From Loripinus fragilis (taxonomy: Eukaryota; Mollusca; Bivalvia; Lucinida; Lucinidae), in the NCBI GenBank assembly GCA_964019695.1, contig CAXHUL010000238.1, forward strand, positions 39,579 through 103,578: 64,000 nt of DNA, written 5' to 3'. The notes beneath the pieces were generated by a model. That model made no database searches and was not told the DNA's origin. It was given only the letters and a program-made list of their open reading frames with translations. The translations under genes and the position numbers were made by a program. This document shows positions 33,107 through 44,200 of this stretch, piece by piece (positions within the stretch are counted from its first letter, which is position 1; each line of letters begins with the position of its first letter).

Positions 33107-33485
33107 ACCGCTGTACCCCTGCTGTGCCCTGACTGTACCCCAACTGTACCCTGACTGTACCCCCACTGTACCCTGAGTGTCCCCCGCTGTACCATGAGTG
33201 TACCCTGCTGAACCCTGACTGTTCACCTTCTGGTACCCACAATACCCATTATACCCTTGCTGTACCCTGACTGTACCCCTGTTGTACCCTGACTGTACCC
33301 CCACAGTACTTTGAGTGTACCCCGCTATACCCTGACTGTACCCAAACTGGTACCCACAATACCTCACTGTACCCCTGCTGTACCCCTGCTGTACCCTGAC
33401 TGTACCCCTGCTGTACCCTGACTGTACCCTCACTGTATTCTGAGTGTACCCCTGCTGTACCCTGACTGTACTCCTGCTGTACCTC
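33107..33485 (+). repeat. 11-bp VNTR between divergent genes
   Basis: About 34 diverged copies of CTGTACCC(T/C)GA alternate CTGTACCCTGA and CTGTACCCCTG. A longer phrase (CTGGTACCCACAATACC) recurs near 33230 and 33350. It lies between the two divergently transcribed element genes. Confidence 0.9.
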
Positions 33486-33583
33486 TTAACATTACTGCAC
33501 ATGGACCATATGGCCCATCACTGTTCTAAGTTACCCAACCATAATAGAAAATACGTAACCTCATCATCATATTTCAGTTATTG

Positions 33584-33745
33584 TGACGGTGTGCCGCGGT
33601 CCCTGCGCACTAGGCATATATAGCACACACGGCACACCCAGTTTTATGCACCCACTATGGCTTCAAAAAAGGAATTCGGGCTGTATCCTGCCCTTATCCT
33701 ACGCCTAAGAAAATACGTAAGAATGGTCTTTGTTACTAAATAAGC
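33584..33745 (+). promoter_or_regulatory. Upstream region of the ATPase gene
   Basis: A CATATATAGC TATA-like box (33617-33622) sits inside an inverted pair GTGTGCCG / CGGCACAC (about 33590-33636). A 28-codon upstream open frame (33657-33743) starts in good context and ends 22 bases before the ATPase ATG. Confidence 0.4.
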
Positions 33746-33764
33746 CACACGACAGATCATAACG

Positions 33765-34937
33765 ATGCCTTACAAATACAAGAGAGTGTGTCCAATATGC
33801 CAAAGACCAAACGTTATACATATAAGCAGCCATCTTGATATAGTGCATCAGCTCTCTGCAACAGAACGCTCTCCATATCTTAAGCGTGCAGTTCTTTGTC
33901 AATCTGAGGTAATTATGAGACCTACCGTAGCAAATGACAAGAAACACGGAATATACCTTAAGCAGTCTAGAAACCCTAAGCAGTCTAGAAACAGCCTAAC
34001 ACAGTCTAAGCCACATGGAAGGAATACCAATCAGTTGATATCATCCATGGCCTATGCAGACTTTCGATTTAGTCACAAGTTCTCTCTTTTGGTAGTTGGT
34101 CCCAATATGTGTGGGAAAAGCTATTTTGTCAGACAAATGCTGGAAGGTGACCATACAGAGTATGACGATCCACGCAAGCAACGACGTATACATTGGTTTT
34201 ATGGACAATACCAAGACATGTTTAAAAATATGAGAAGAAATATGGGGAAAGAAATTTACTTTAAGCAAGGTCTACCCAAATTCGAGCTCGATCTGAGTGA
34301 TATTGATCCATGTGACAACAACATAGTAGTTCTGGACGATCTCGTGGATATAGCCGTGGACAGCCCCGTTATTTCTAAACTATTCACCCAAGGGAGGCAT
34401 AGAAACGCAAGTGTCATACTATTGTTACAAAATGCTTTTCCTAAAGGAAAGTACAATACCAGTTTAAGTCGTAATGCTCAGTATATGGCGCTTTTCAGAT
34501 GTCCAGCTGACAGAAGGCAAATAGGAATCATGGCAGATAGAATTTTTGACAAGAACAAACCAGCCTTTATGGAAATTTACAACAATATTACATCTAAACC
34601 CTATTCCTATGTTATAGTGGACAATAAAGCTGATACACCATCTAGGAGGCAAGTCAACGCAGAAGTATTTGGAGACTGTGTGTCTTATAATATAACGGGA
34701 GCAGAAAGTACAATGTCTGTCACAAAACAGGCAACAAAAGCTATCGATTTAAAAGACGACAGCGTGAGAAATTACAAAACAGACCATTCCAAAATATTGA
34801 AAAGAAATGATCAAAAGGTCCCATTGTCGTTCACCTGGACAAACGTGAGTGGGCTACTATTCAAGATGAGTTTGGAGAAGCAGAGTGTGGTGGTAATCTT
34901 CCAGTTGGCTGGATATTGTGGCGTGTATATTCTGTAA
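33765..34937 (+). CDS. C2H2-finger FtsK/HerA-type packaging ATPase
   Basis: The 390-codon frame starts ATGCCTTAC. Residues C9, C12, H23 and H28 form a C2H2 finger. Walker A is GPNMCGKS (residues 112-119) and Walker B is VVLDD (D191, D192). It is followed by KLFTQGRHRNASVILLLQN, a pattern typical of the A32-like genome-packaging ATPases of Polintons and related viruses. In that family the enzyme drives DNA into capsids. An N-terminal finger is unusual beside viral homologues but is known to me from invertebrate copies. The frame appears to slip near 34810-34820: the last 40 or so residues look foreign, while another frame stays open to 35059. The first 50 nt are copied in the right terminal repeat (35723-35772). 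No introns are needed. Confidence 0.85.
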   Translation: MPYKYKRVCPICQRPNVIHISSHLDIVHQLSATERSPYLKRAVLCQSEVIMRPTVANDKKHGIYLKQSRNPKQSRNSLTQSKPHGRNTNQLISSMAYADFRFSHKFSLLVVGPNMCGKSYFVRQMLEGDHTEYDDPRKQRRIHWFYGQYQDMFKNMRRNMGKEIYFKQGLPKFELDLSDIDPCDNNIVVLDDLVDIAVDSPVISKLFTQGRHRNASVILLLQNAFPKGKYNTSLSRNAQYMALFRCPADRRQIGIMADRIFDKNKPAFMEIYNNITSKPYSYVIVDNKADTPSRRQVNAEVFGDCVSYNITGAESTMSVTKQATKAIDLKDDSVRNYKTDHSKILKRNDQKVPLSFTWTNVSGLLFKMSLEKQSVVVIFQLAGYCGVYIL

Positions 34938-35059
34938 ACATTCCAGGCTACTACAAACCAGTGCTTATTAAAAAGTCAGACTCAGAAGAGACTAAATGTT
35001 ATCGAGTGCATGACGAATGGCTATTTGCGTTTTTTCCACAATATCGTACTCTATTGTAA
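34817..35059 (+). pseudogene. Likely displaced C-terminus of the ATPase gene
   Basis: In the frame offset from the ATPase ORF, about 80 codons are open from GPIVVHLDKREW to a stop at 35057-35059. The composition is protein-like (VGWILWRVYSVNIPGYYKP, DEWLFAFFPQYR). It continues directly from the point where the ATPase frame loses sense. I infer one original C-terminal region, now frameshifted. Its function is unknown. Confidence 0.5.
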
Positions 35060-35390
35060 AATGTTCGTTTGTATGTTTGTTATTGTGTAATCTCATGCAC
35101 ATATTGTATAATCTACTTATGTGGCTTTAAATAATAAATATTATAAAAACCTTAACGTTTGTCCGTTTTGTCATTGTAGAAAAATAAAAGGTCCATTTTC
35201 ATCCCTAACTCAATTAACAAGTATAAATTACCCAGTCCCACTGTTATAACTGTCAGCCAAAAATCAATAAATATTTAGTGTCAAAAACTGTTACATTTTC
35301 GCATTCGCCTACCCCCAGATTTCGCCCTTTTGAGCGATTCTTATGTTGTAAAAACATCTCATTATAAAAGCGCAAGACACATTAATCGGG
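35060..35390. other. AT-rich 3' region of the ATPase gene
   Basis: AATAAATATTATAAAA near 35131-35146 could provide a polyadenylation signal. No genes are seen. Confidence 0.4.
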
Positions 35391-35394
35391 TCAG

Positions 35395-36536
35395 TGATTG
35401 GGTAGTCAATGGACCATATCTGGATCTTTTATGGCTGTCATTAAAAAAATCATTTTCTTGCCCATGAGAATTAAGTACTTTTTGCATGCGATCCTGACTT
35501 GCCGTCGGTCATGATCTGGGTCCAAACTGTTTGCATAGGTTATCAACAGACAACAAAAGTCGCTGCTAATACGTACATGCGCAGGCTAGGGTCGAAATTT
35601 GAGTGTTTTCACTTTAATATGAGTAATGACCTGATCTGGATCCAAATTAAATTGTCATTTAAAAAGACAATCGGCAGACGACAAAAAAGCAGAAGCAAAG
35701 AGTTAATGAACTTAAAGCTATCTGCCTTACAATTACAAGAGAGTGTGTCCAATATGCCAAAGACCAAACGTTGACCTGATCTGTATCAAAATTGTCATTT
35801 AAAAAGACAATCAGCAGACGACAAAAAAGCAGAAGCAAAGAGCTAATGATCTAAGACCTATCTTGATACGAGTTAGGGGATTCGAGTTATCAGGGTCTCA
35901 GCTACAACCGTACCCTAGCTTAAGTGTGTGTCTGTCTGTGTGTTTGTCTGTCTTTCTGTCTGGCTGCATGGTTCTCTGTTAGGGGCGGTCAGTTCAGGTG
36001 AACTTTTATCATGTCAATAAGTTTTCACTTTAATATGATAAATTGGACAGTTGCATTTTATTCTGACAATAACCTTTCTGAAAGAGAGAGAGAGGTGAAT
36101 GGCCATAGATATTATTTCGCGATCAAAGAAACAGTAGCCAGTAGCCCAAAGCGTTAAAAGACAGAGGCCTTTTCCGCACTGCCAAGATTTGTCTCAGGAA
36201 AAGACAGAAACAGGATGAGAAAAAACAAACAAAAGTTAGCAGCATGCAAGAGGACAAGAAAATTAAATACATAACCGCACACCTGTCTGAACAAGCGTCA
36301 GAAGAAAAGGGCTCAGAGTGTAAGAGGTCATAATGTCTAAATATAGATAAACAGGTCTGAACGTGTCAGTAACTAAAAATAGAAAATGACGTCATTACAA
36401 GAGTGACCTTGAACTTGATGCTATAATTCTACAGCATCCATTGTGTGGTAAACAAGGACCTTTTTACACGATTTTGTATGGTCATAAGGGACCTTTTTTT
36501 TTAAAAACTTGATGCTATAGTGGCATAAGTACTACT
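35395..36536 (-). repeat. Right terminal inverted repeat region
   Basis: 35410-35625 and 36026-36536 are the reverse complement of 21341-22160. Between them, an extra block of about 415 bp (35623-36025) is bounded by two copies of GTTTTCACTTTAATATGA. That block contains two copies of ATTTAAAAAGACAATC(G/A)GCAGACGAC (35655 and 35795), the ATPase 5' copy and a GTCTGTCT tract. Confidence 0.85.
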
Positions 36537-36542
36537 CCTTTA
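36537..36542 (+). repeat. Target site duplication (right)
   Basis: CCTTTA directly follows the terminal GTACTACT and is identical to 21335-21340. Confidence 0.9.
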
Positions 36543-36772
36543 AGAGAAAATTGCAAAACAAACATTGACTTATTTAAGGGAATAACTCAAAATATACTAA
36601 AGTTAGAGTTACGGTTCCAGTAGAGTGGACTTTCTCACATGATGTTCTGCATGTATGTCAAGTTACCTATTCTGCTTTTTGCTTGTTGAAGGCAGATGCT
36701 TGTTCATAAAGAACCAATTAACACTTCAAAAGAACTATTTTATTCATTTCTTGCAATTTGCTTATACTTCAG

Positions 36773-36894
36773 GTCAAGCCATCTGGAGCTTCAACGGAAC
36801 CACAGAACAAATACTCCCCACTGAGAACAATATTCACGAGGTCATCCTCACACAGCAGCTAGTATATCAAGGGAGAAAATACTCAACATTATAT
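36773..36894 (+). CDS. Candidate Ig-like exon
   Basis: A strong acceptor (TTGCTTATACTTCAG) and donor (TAT|GTAAGT) bound 122 bases. The frame is open when entered in phase 1. The residues AIWSFNGTT and GRKYSTLY resemble the C strand and a late strand of an Ig-like domain (Trp core, N-glycosylation site NGT). Phase-1 entry agrees with the candidate exon at 16077, so both could belong to one gene with a very long, transposon-filled intron. That link is inference. The exon's second half and donor are the template of the tandem array that follows. Confidence 0.5.
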
Positions 36895-38830
36895 GTAAGT
36901 ACCATAATAACAATATTCATGAGGTCATCCTCACACGGCAGCTAGTATATGGAGGAAGAAAATACTCACAATTATATGTAAGTACCATAATAACAATATT
37001 CATAAAGTGCTTCTCACACAACAGCTAGTAAATCAAGGGAGAAAATGCTCACAATTATATGTAAGTACCATAATAACAATATTCATAAAGTGCTTCTCAC
37101 ACAACAGCTAGTAAATCAAGGGAGATAATACTCACAATTATATGTAAGTACCATAATAGCAATATTCATGAAGTGCACCTCACACAACAGCTAGTATACC
37201 AAGGGAGAAAATACTCACAATTATATGTAAGTACCATAATAACAATATTCACGAAGTCACCCTCACACAACAGTTAGTATATAAATGGAGAAAATACTCA
37301 CAATTAAATGTAAGTACCATAATAACAATATTCATAAAGTGCTTCTCACACAACAGCTAGTAAATCAAGGGAGAAAATACTCATACTTATATGTAAGTAC
37401 CATAATAGCAATATTCATGAAGTCGTCCTCACACAACAGCTAGTAAATCAAGGGAGAAAATACTCACAATTATATGTAAGTACCATAATAACAATATTCA
37501 TAAAGTGCTTCTCACACAACAGCTAGTAAATCAAGGGAGAAAATACTCATACTTATATGTAAGTACCATAATAGCAATATTCATGAAGTGCACCTCACAC
37601 AACAGCTAGTATACCAAGAGAGAAAATACTCACAATTATATGTTAGTACCATAATAGCAATATTCTTGAAGTCATCTTAACACAACAGCTAGTATACCAA
37701 GGGAGATAATACTCACAATTATATGTAAGTACCATAATAACAATATTCTTGAAGTCATCCTCATACAACAGCTAGTATACCAAGGAAGAAAATACTCACA
37801 ATTATATGTTTGTACCATAATAGCAATATTTTTGAAGTCATCCTAACACAACAGCTAGTATACCAAGGGATATAATACTCACAATTATATGTAAGTATCA
37901 TAATAGCAATATTCATGAAGTCATCCTCACACAACAGCTAGTATACCAAGGGAGAAAATACTCACAATTATATGTAAGTACCATAATGAACAGCATTCAT
38001 GAAGTCATCCTAACACAACAGCTAGTATACCAAGGGAGAAAATACTCACAATTATATATAAGTACCATAATAGCAATATTCATGAAGTGCACCTCACACA
38101 ACAGCTAGTATACCAAGGAAGAAAATACTCACAATTATATGTAAGTACCATAATAGCAATACTCATGAAGTGCACCTCACACAACAGCTAGTATACCAAG
38201 GGAGAAAATACTCACAATTATATGTTAGTACCATAATAGCAATATTCTTGAAGTCATCCTAACACAACAGTTAGTATATAAATGGAGAAAATGCTCACAA
38301 TTAAATGTAAGTACCATAATAACAATATTCATAAAGTGCTTCTCACACAACAGCTAGTAAATCAAGGGAGAAAATGCTCACAATTATATGTAAGTACCAT
38401 AATAACAATATTCATAAAGTGCTTCTCACACAACAGCTAGTAAATCAAGGGAGAAAATGCTCAACATTATATGTTAGTACCATAATAACAATATTCATGA
38501 GGTCATCCTCACACAACAGCTAGTATATCCAGGGAGAAAATACTCAAACTTATATGTAAGTACCATAATAACAATATTCATGAGGTCATTCTGTCACAAC
38601 AACTAGTATATAAATGGAGAAAATACTCACAATTATATGTAAGTACCATAATAACTATATTCACGAGGTTATCCTCATTCAACAGCTAGTATATAAATGG
38701 AGAAAATGCTCACAATTGTATGTAAGTACCATAATAACAATATTCATGAGGTCATCCTCACACAGCAGCTATTTTAGCAACAGCTAGTATATCAAGGGAG
38801 AAAAGACTCAAATTATATGTAAGTACCAAA
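36821..38830 (+). repeat. ~83-bp tandem array of exon end plus splice donor
   Basis: About 23 diverged units each hold about 66 bp matching the end of the exon at 36773-36894 (AATATTCATGAGGTCATCCT ... AATACTCACAATTATAT). About 17 bp with a donor-like GTAAGTACCATAATAAC follow. Most units keep GTAAGTACC; a few have GTTAGT or GTTTGT. The period is not a multiple of three and the spacer contains TAA. Confidence 0.95.
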
Positions 38831-38977
38831 ACCTGTCTTCGGGGTTTCTGACAAAGCGAGACTCAAATCAGTCTCCCCAGCTACAGAGACTAGCTAGAAC
38901 ATTGAAAATTCGCTCGTAGCAAGTTTAAATATCATACTTTCAAAAAATTGAATAAAAAGGCGCCGATCAGTCTGCGC
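38831..38977. other. Flank before assembly gap
   Basis: Unique-looking DNA with no feature recognised. Confidence 0.4.
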
Positions 38978-39000
38978 NNNNNNNNNNNNNNNNNNNNNNN
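38978..39000. other. Assembly gap (23 N)
   Basis: A run of N separates the exon array from the satellite. The true distance and even adjacency are not shown by the sequence. Confidence 1.
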
Positions 39001-41256
39001 ATTTGGACACTTGACAATGGTTAGGGTAAGAATTAGGGTTAGGGTAGGGTTAGGGGTAGGGTTAGTGTTAGGGTTAGGGTATCAGTATTTTTGCCCGAGT
39101 GGAAGTGGTCGGAAGGATATGTGTATGTAATTGGGTTGGGGTTAAGTTAGGGTTAGCCACTTCACTGACCCTGGCGTAGGAAAGTGTTGCTATTTTCAGT
39201 AAGTGTTACTGAACTTCTTTTTTCAAGGGAGACAACTTAACATTCTCAAGGGAGACAATAAGCATGATCAATATACGTATTATGGACGTTACATGATGTT
39301 ATTACAAGAAATAGAAAATGCTACAATTGTGTTAGGGCTAGGGTGTTAGGTTAGGTTAGGTGTTAGGTTAGGGGCTTGTTAGGGTTAGGTTAGGTGTGAG
39401 GGTTAGGGTTAGTTTAGAGTTTAACTTAAACCCCCACCCTAGTGGAAGCATGCAAACATACAATTGTAAATAGTTGGGAGAGGGTAAGGGTTAGAGCGTT
39501 TATTTTGTGTTCTGTAGTAAGTTATTTTTAACCAAGACTTTGAAAATCACAACCCCAACACTGACCTACATTTGTCATATGGAGAGCAATTTTAGGGTCA
39601 ATGTAAAATATCTTAGTAAGTAAAAACTTGCAAAATTGCATTTAATGGTAAGAGCTGTTAGGTGTTGTAGGTTGGTGTTAGGGGTAAATGTTAGGTTAGG
39701 GGTTCGTTAGTGGGTTGTGTTAGGTTAGGTTAGTGTTAGGGTTGGTGTTAGGGTTAGGGGTTGGTGTAAGGGTTAGGTTAGTGTTAGGTAAGTGTTATAG
39801 GGTTAGGGTTAGGTTGGGTTAGGTGTTAGGTTAGTGTTAGGGTGTTAGGTTTAGTGTAAGGTTAGGTGTTAGGGGGCTAGTGTTAGGGTTAGGTTAGGTA
39901 TTAGGGGTAAGGTGTTAGGTGTTAGGGTTAGGTGTTAGGGGGTTAGTGTTAGGGTTAGGTTAGTTTATGTATTAGGGGTTAGGTGTTAGGGTTAGGGTAA
40001 GGTTTGGGTGTTAGTATTTTTGGCCCAGTTAGGGAATCAGTATTTTTGCCCGAGTACAAGTAGTCGGAAGGATATGTGTATGTAATTGGGTTGGGGTTAA
40101 GTAAGGGTTTGCCACTTCACTGACCCTGGCGTAGGAAAGTGTTACTATTTTCAGTAAGTGTTACCTAACTTCTTTTTTCAAGGGAGACAACTTAACATTC
40201 TCAAGGGAGACAATAAGCATGATTAATATACGTATTATGGACGTTACATGATGTTATTACAAGAAATAGAAAATGCTACAATTTTGTTAGTGCTAGGGTG
40301 TTAGGTTAGGTTAGGTGTTAGGGGTTAGGTTAGGGGTTAGTTAGGGTTAGGTTAGGTGTGAGGGTTAGGGTTAGTTTAGAGTTTAACTTAAACCCCCACC
40401 CTAGTGGAAGCATGCAAACATACAATTGTAAATAGTTGGGAGAGGGTTAGGGTTAGAGCGTTTATTTTGTGTTCTGTAGTAAGTTATTTTTTACCAAGAC
40501 TTTGAAAATCACAACCCCAACCCTGACCCTCATTGGTCATATGGAGAGCAATTTTAGGGTCAATGAAAAATATCTTAGTAAGTAAAAACTTGCAAAATTG
40601 CATGTAATGGTAAGAGCTGTAAGGTGTTGTAGGTTGGTGTTAGGGGTTAGTGTTAGGTTAGGGGTTCGTTAGTGGGTTGTGTTAGGTAAGGTTAGTGTTA
40701 GGGTTGGGGTTAGGGTTAGGGGTTGGTGTTAGGGTTAGGTTAGTGTTAGGTTAGTGTTATAGGGTTAGGGTTAGGTTGGGTTAGGTGTTAGGTTAGTGTT
40801 AGGGTGTTAGGTTTAGTGTAAGGTTAGGTGTTAGGGGGTTAGTGTTAGGGTTAGGTTAGGTATTAGGGGTTAGGTGTTAGGTGTTAGGGTTAGGTGTTAG
40901 GGGGTTAGTGTTAGGGTTAGGTTAGTTTATGTATTAGGGGTTAGGTGTTAGGGTTAGGGTTAGGTTAGGGTGTTAGTATTTTTGGCCCGGTTAGGGAATC
41001 AGTATTTTTGCCCGAGTACAAGTAGTCGGAAGGATATGTGTATGTTATTGGGTTGGGGTTAAGTAAGGGTTAGCCACTTCACTGACCCTGGCGTAGGAAA
41101 GTGTTACTATTTTCAGTAAGTGTTACCGAACTTCTTTTTTCAAGGGAGACAACTTAACATTCTCAAGGGAGACAATAAGCATGATCAATATACGTATTAT
41201 GGACGTTACATGATGTTATTACAGGTTGGGTGTTGTGTTAGGGTTAGGGTTAGGGA
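39001..41256 (+). repeat. Array edge: diverged and truncated units
   Basis: The first units are the least regular (955, 962 and 259 bp). The third (40998-41256) keeps its core up to GATGTTATTACA and then jumps to the unit end, a deletion of roughly 690 bp. Confidence 0.85.
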
Positions 41257-44200
41257 ATCAGTATTTTTGCCCGAGTGGAAGTGGTCGGAAGGATATGTGT
41301 ATGTAATTGGGTTGGGGTTAAGTAAGGGTTAGCCACTTCACTGACCCTGGCGTAGGAAAGTGTTACTATTTTCAGTAAGTGTTACCGAACTTCTTTTTTC
41401 AAGGGAGACAACTTAACATTCTCAAGGGAGACAATAAGCATGATCAATATACGTATTATGGACGTTACATGATGTTATTACAAGAAATAGAAAATGCTAC
41501 AATTGTGTTAGTGCTAGGGTGTTAGGTTAGGTTAGGTGTTAGGGGTTAGGTTAGGAGTTAGTTAGGGTTAGGATAGGTGTGAGGGTTAGGGTTAGGGTTA
41601 GTTTAGAGTTTAACTTAAACCCCCACCCTAGTGGAAGCATGCAAACATACAATTGTAAATAGTTGGGAGAGGGTTAGGGTTAGAGCGTTTATTTTTTGTT
41701 CTGTAGTAAGTTATTTTTTACCAAGACTTTGAAAATCACAACCCCAACCCTGACCCTCATTGGTCATATGGAGAGCAATTTTAGGGTCAATGGAAAATAT
41801 CTTATGCATGTAATGGTAAGAGCTGTTAGGTGTTGTAGGTTGGTGTTAGGGGTTAGTGTTAGGTTAGGGGTTCGTTAGTGGGTTGTGTTAGGTTAGGTTA
41901 GGTTAGTGTTAGGGTTGGTGTTAGGGTTAGGGGTTGGTGTTAGGGTTAGGTTAGTGTTAGGTTAGTGTTGTAGGGTTAGGTTGTGTTAGGTGTTAGGTTA
42001 GTGTTAGGGTGTTAGGTTTAGTGTAAGGTTAGGTGTTAGGGGGTTAGGGTTAGGGTTAGGTTAGGTATAAGGGGTTAGGTGTTAGGGTTAGGTGTTATGG
42101 GGTTAGGGTTAGGGTTGGGTTAGTTTATGTATTAGGGGTTAGGTTTTAGGGTTAGGGTTAGGTTAGGGTGTTAGTATTTTTGTTATGGTTAGGGAATCAG
42201 TATTTTTGCCCGAGTGGAAGTGGTCGGAAGGATATGTGTATGTAATTGGGTTGGGGTTAAGTAAGGGTTAGCCACTTCACTGACCCTGGCGTAGGAAAGT
42301 GTTACTATTTTCAGTAAGTGTTGCCGAACTTCTTTTTTCAAGGGAGACAACTTAACATTCTCAAGGGAGACAATAAGCATGATCAATATACGTATTATGG
42401 ACGTTACATGATGTTATTACAAGAAATAGAAAATGCTACAATTGTGTTAGTGCTAGGGTGTTAGGTTAGGTTAGGTGTTAGGGGTTAGGTTAGGAGTTAG
42501 TTAGGGTTAGGTTAGGTGTGAGGGTTAGGGTTAGGGTTAGTTTAGAGTTTAACTTAAACCCCCAAACCTAGTGGAAGCATGCAAACATACAATTGTAAAT
42601 AGTTGGGAGAGGGTTAGGGTTAGAGCGTTTATTTTGTGTTCTGTAGTAAGTTATTTTTTTACCAAGGCTTTGAAAATCACAACCCCAACCCTGACCCTCA
42701 TTGGTCATATGGAGAGCAATTTTAGGGTCAATGGAAAATATCTTATGCATGTAATAGTAAGAGCTGTTAGGTGTTGTAGGTTGGTGTTAGGGGTTAGTGT
42801 TAGGTTAGGGGTTCGTTAGTGGGTTGTGTTAGGTTAGGTTAGGTTAGTGTTAGGGTTGGTGTTAGGGTTAGGGGTTGGTGTTAGGGTTAGGTTAGTGTTA
42901 GGTTAGTGTTATAGGGTTAGGTTGGGTAAGGTGTTAGGTTAGTGTTAGGGTGTTAGGTTTAGTGTAAGGTTAGGTGTTAGGGGGTTAGGGTTAGGGTTAG
43001 GTTAGGTATTAGGGGTTAGGTGTTAGGGTTAGGTGTTATGGGGTTAGGGTTAGGGTTGGGTTAGTTTATGTATTAGGGGTTAGGTGTTAGGGTTAGGGTT
43101 AGGTTAGGGTGTTAGTATTTTTGTTATGGTTAGGGAATCAGTATTTTTGCCCGAGTGGAAGTGGTCGGAAGGATATGTGTATGTAATTGGGTTGGGGTTA
43201 AGTAAGGGTTAGCCACTTCACTGACCCTGGCGTAGGAAAGTGTTACTATTTTCAGTAAGTGTTACCGAACTTCTTTTTTCAAGGGAGACAACTTAACATT
43301 CTCAAGGGAGACAATAAGCATGATCAATATACGTATTATGGACGTTACATGATGTTATTACAAGAAATAGAAAATGCTACAATTGTGTTAGTGCTAGGGT
43401 GTTAGGTTAGGTTAGGTGTTAGGGGTTAGGTTAGGAGTTAGTTAGGGTTAGGTTAGGTGTGAGGGTTAGGTTTAGGGTTAGTTTAGAGTTTAACTTAAAC
43501 CCCCACCCTAGTGGAAGCATGCAAACATACAATTGTAAATAGTTGGGAGAGGGTTAGGGTTAGAGCGTTTATTTTGTGTTCTGTAGTAAGTTATTTTTTT
43601 ACCAAGACTTTGAAAATCACAACCCCAACCCTGACCCTCATTGGTCATATGGAGAGCAATTTTAGGGTCAATGGAAAATATCTTATGCATGTAATGGTAC
43701 GAGCTGTTAGGTGTTGTAGGTTGGTGTTAGGGGTTAGTGTTAGGTTAGGGGTTCGTTAGTGGGTTGTGTTAGGTTAGGTTAGGTTAGTGTTAGGGTTGGT
43801 GTTAGGGTTAGGGGTTGGTGTTAGGGTTAGGTTAGTGTTAGGTTAGTGTTATAGGGTTAGGTTGGGTTAGGTGTTAGGTTAGTGTTAGGGTGTTAGGTTT
43901 AGTGTAAGGTTAGGTGTTGAGGGTTAGTGTTAGGGTTAGGGTTAGGTTAGGTATTAGGTGTTAGGTGTTAGGGTTAGGTGTTAGGGGGTTAGGGTTAGGG
44001 TTGGGTTAGTTTATGTATTAGGGGTTAGGTGTTAGGGTTAGGGTTAGGTTAGGGTGTTAGTATTTTTGTTATGGTTAGGGAATCAGTATTTTTGCCCGAG
44101 TGGAAGTGGTCGGAAGGATATGTGTATGTAATTGGGTTGGGGTTAAGTAAGGGTTAGCCACTTCACTGACCCTGGCGTAGGAAAGTGTTACTATTTTCAG

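Larger units (their letters stand above)
21341..36536. mobile_element. Polinton/Maverick-like element, defective
   Basis: This 15,196-bp element starts AGTAGTACTTATGCC and ends with its exact complement. It carries inverted terminal repeats of roughly 0.8-1.1 kb and is flanked by a perfect 6-bp duplication. Size, terminal AG, repeat length and duplication length all fit the virus-like Polinton/Maverick transposons. The packaging ATPase at 33765 is one of their hallmark genes. Other hallmarks (protein-primed polymerase B, retroviral-type integrase, cysteine protease, major and minor capsid) are not recognisable. The left interior is repeats. Divergent genes face outward from a VNTR near 33 kb. 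Several later insertions (SINE, LINE-like, palindromic element) show long residence. Confidence 0.85.

Noticed and set aside
32909..33502. Overlapping Gly/Val/Thr- and Pro-rich frames
   Set aside because: They are translations of the CCA/CA repeat and the 11-bp VNTR, open only because the period lacks stops.
34041..34652. Minus-strand frames opposite the ATPase
   Set aside because: They are shadows of the ATPase coding strand.
21341..36536. LTR retrotransposon or endogenous retrovirus
   Set aside because: The terminal repeats are inverted, not direct, no gag/pol frame is present and the duplication is 6 bp.
36821..38830. CRISPR-like or spacer-repeat array
   Set aside because: The whole 83-bp unit diverges uniformly; there are no unique spacers and the genome is eukaryotic.
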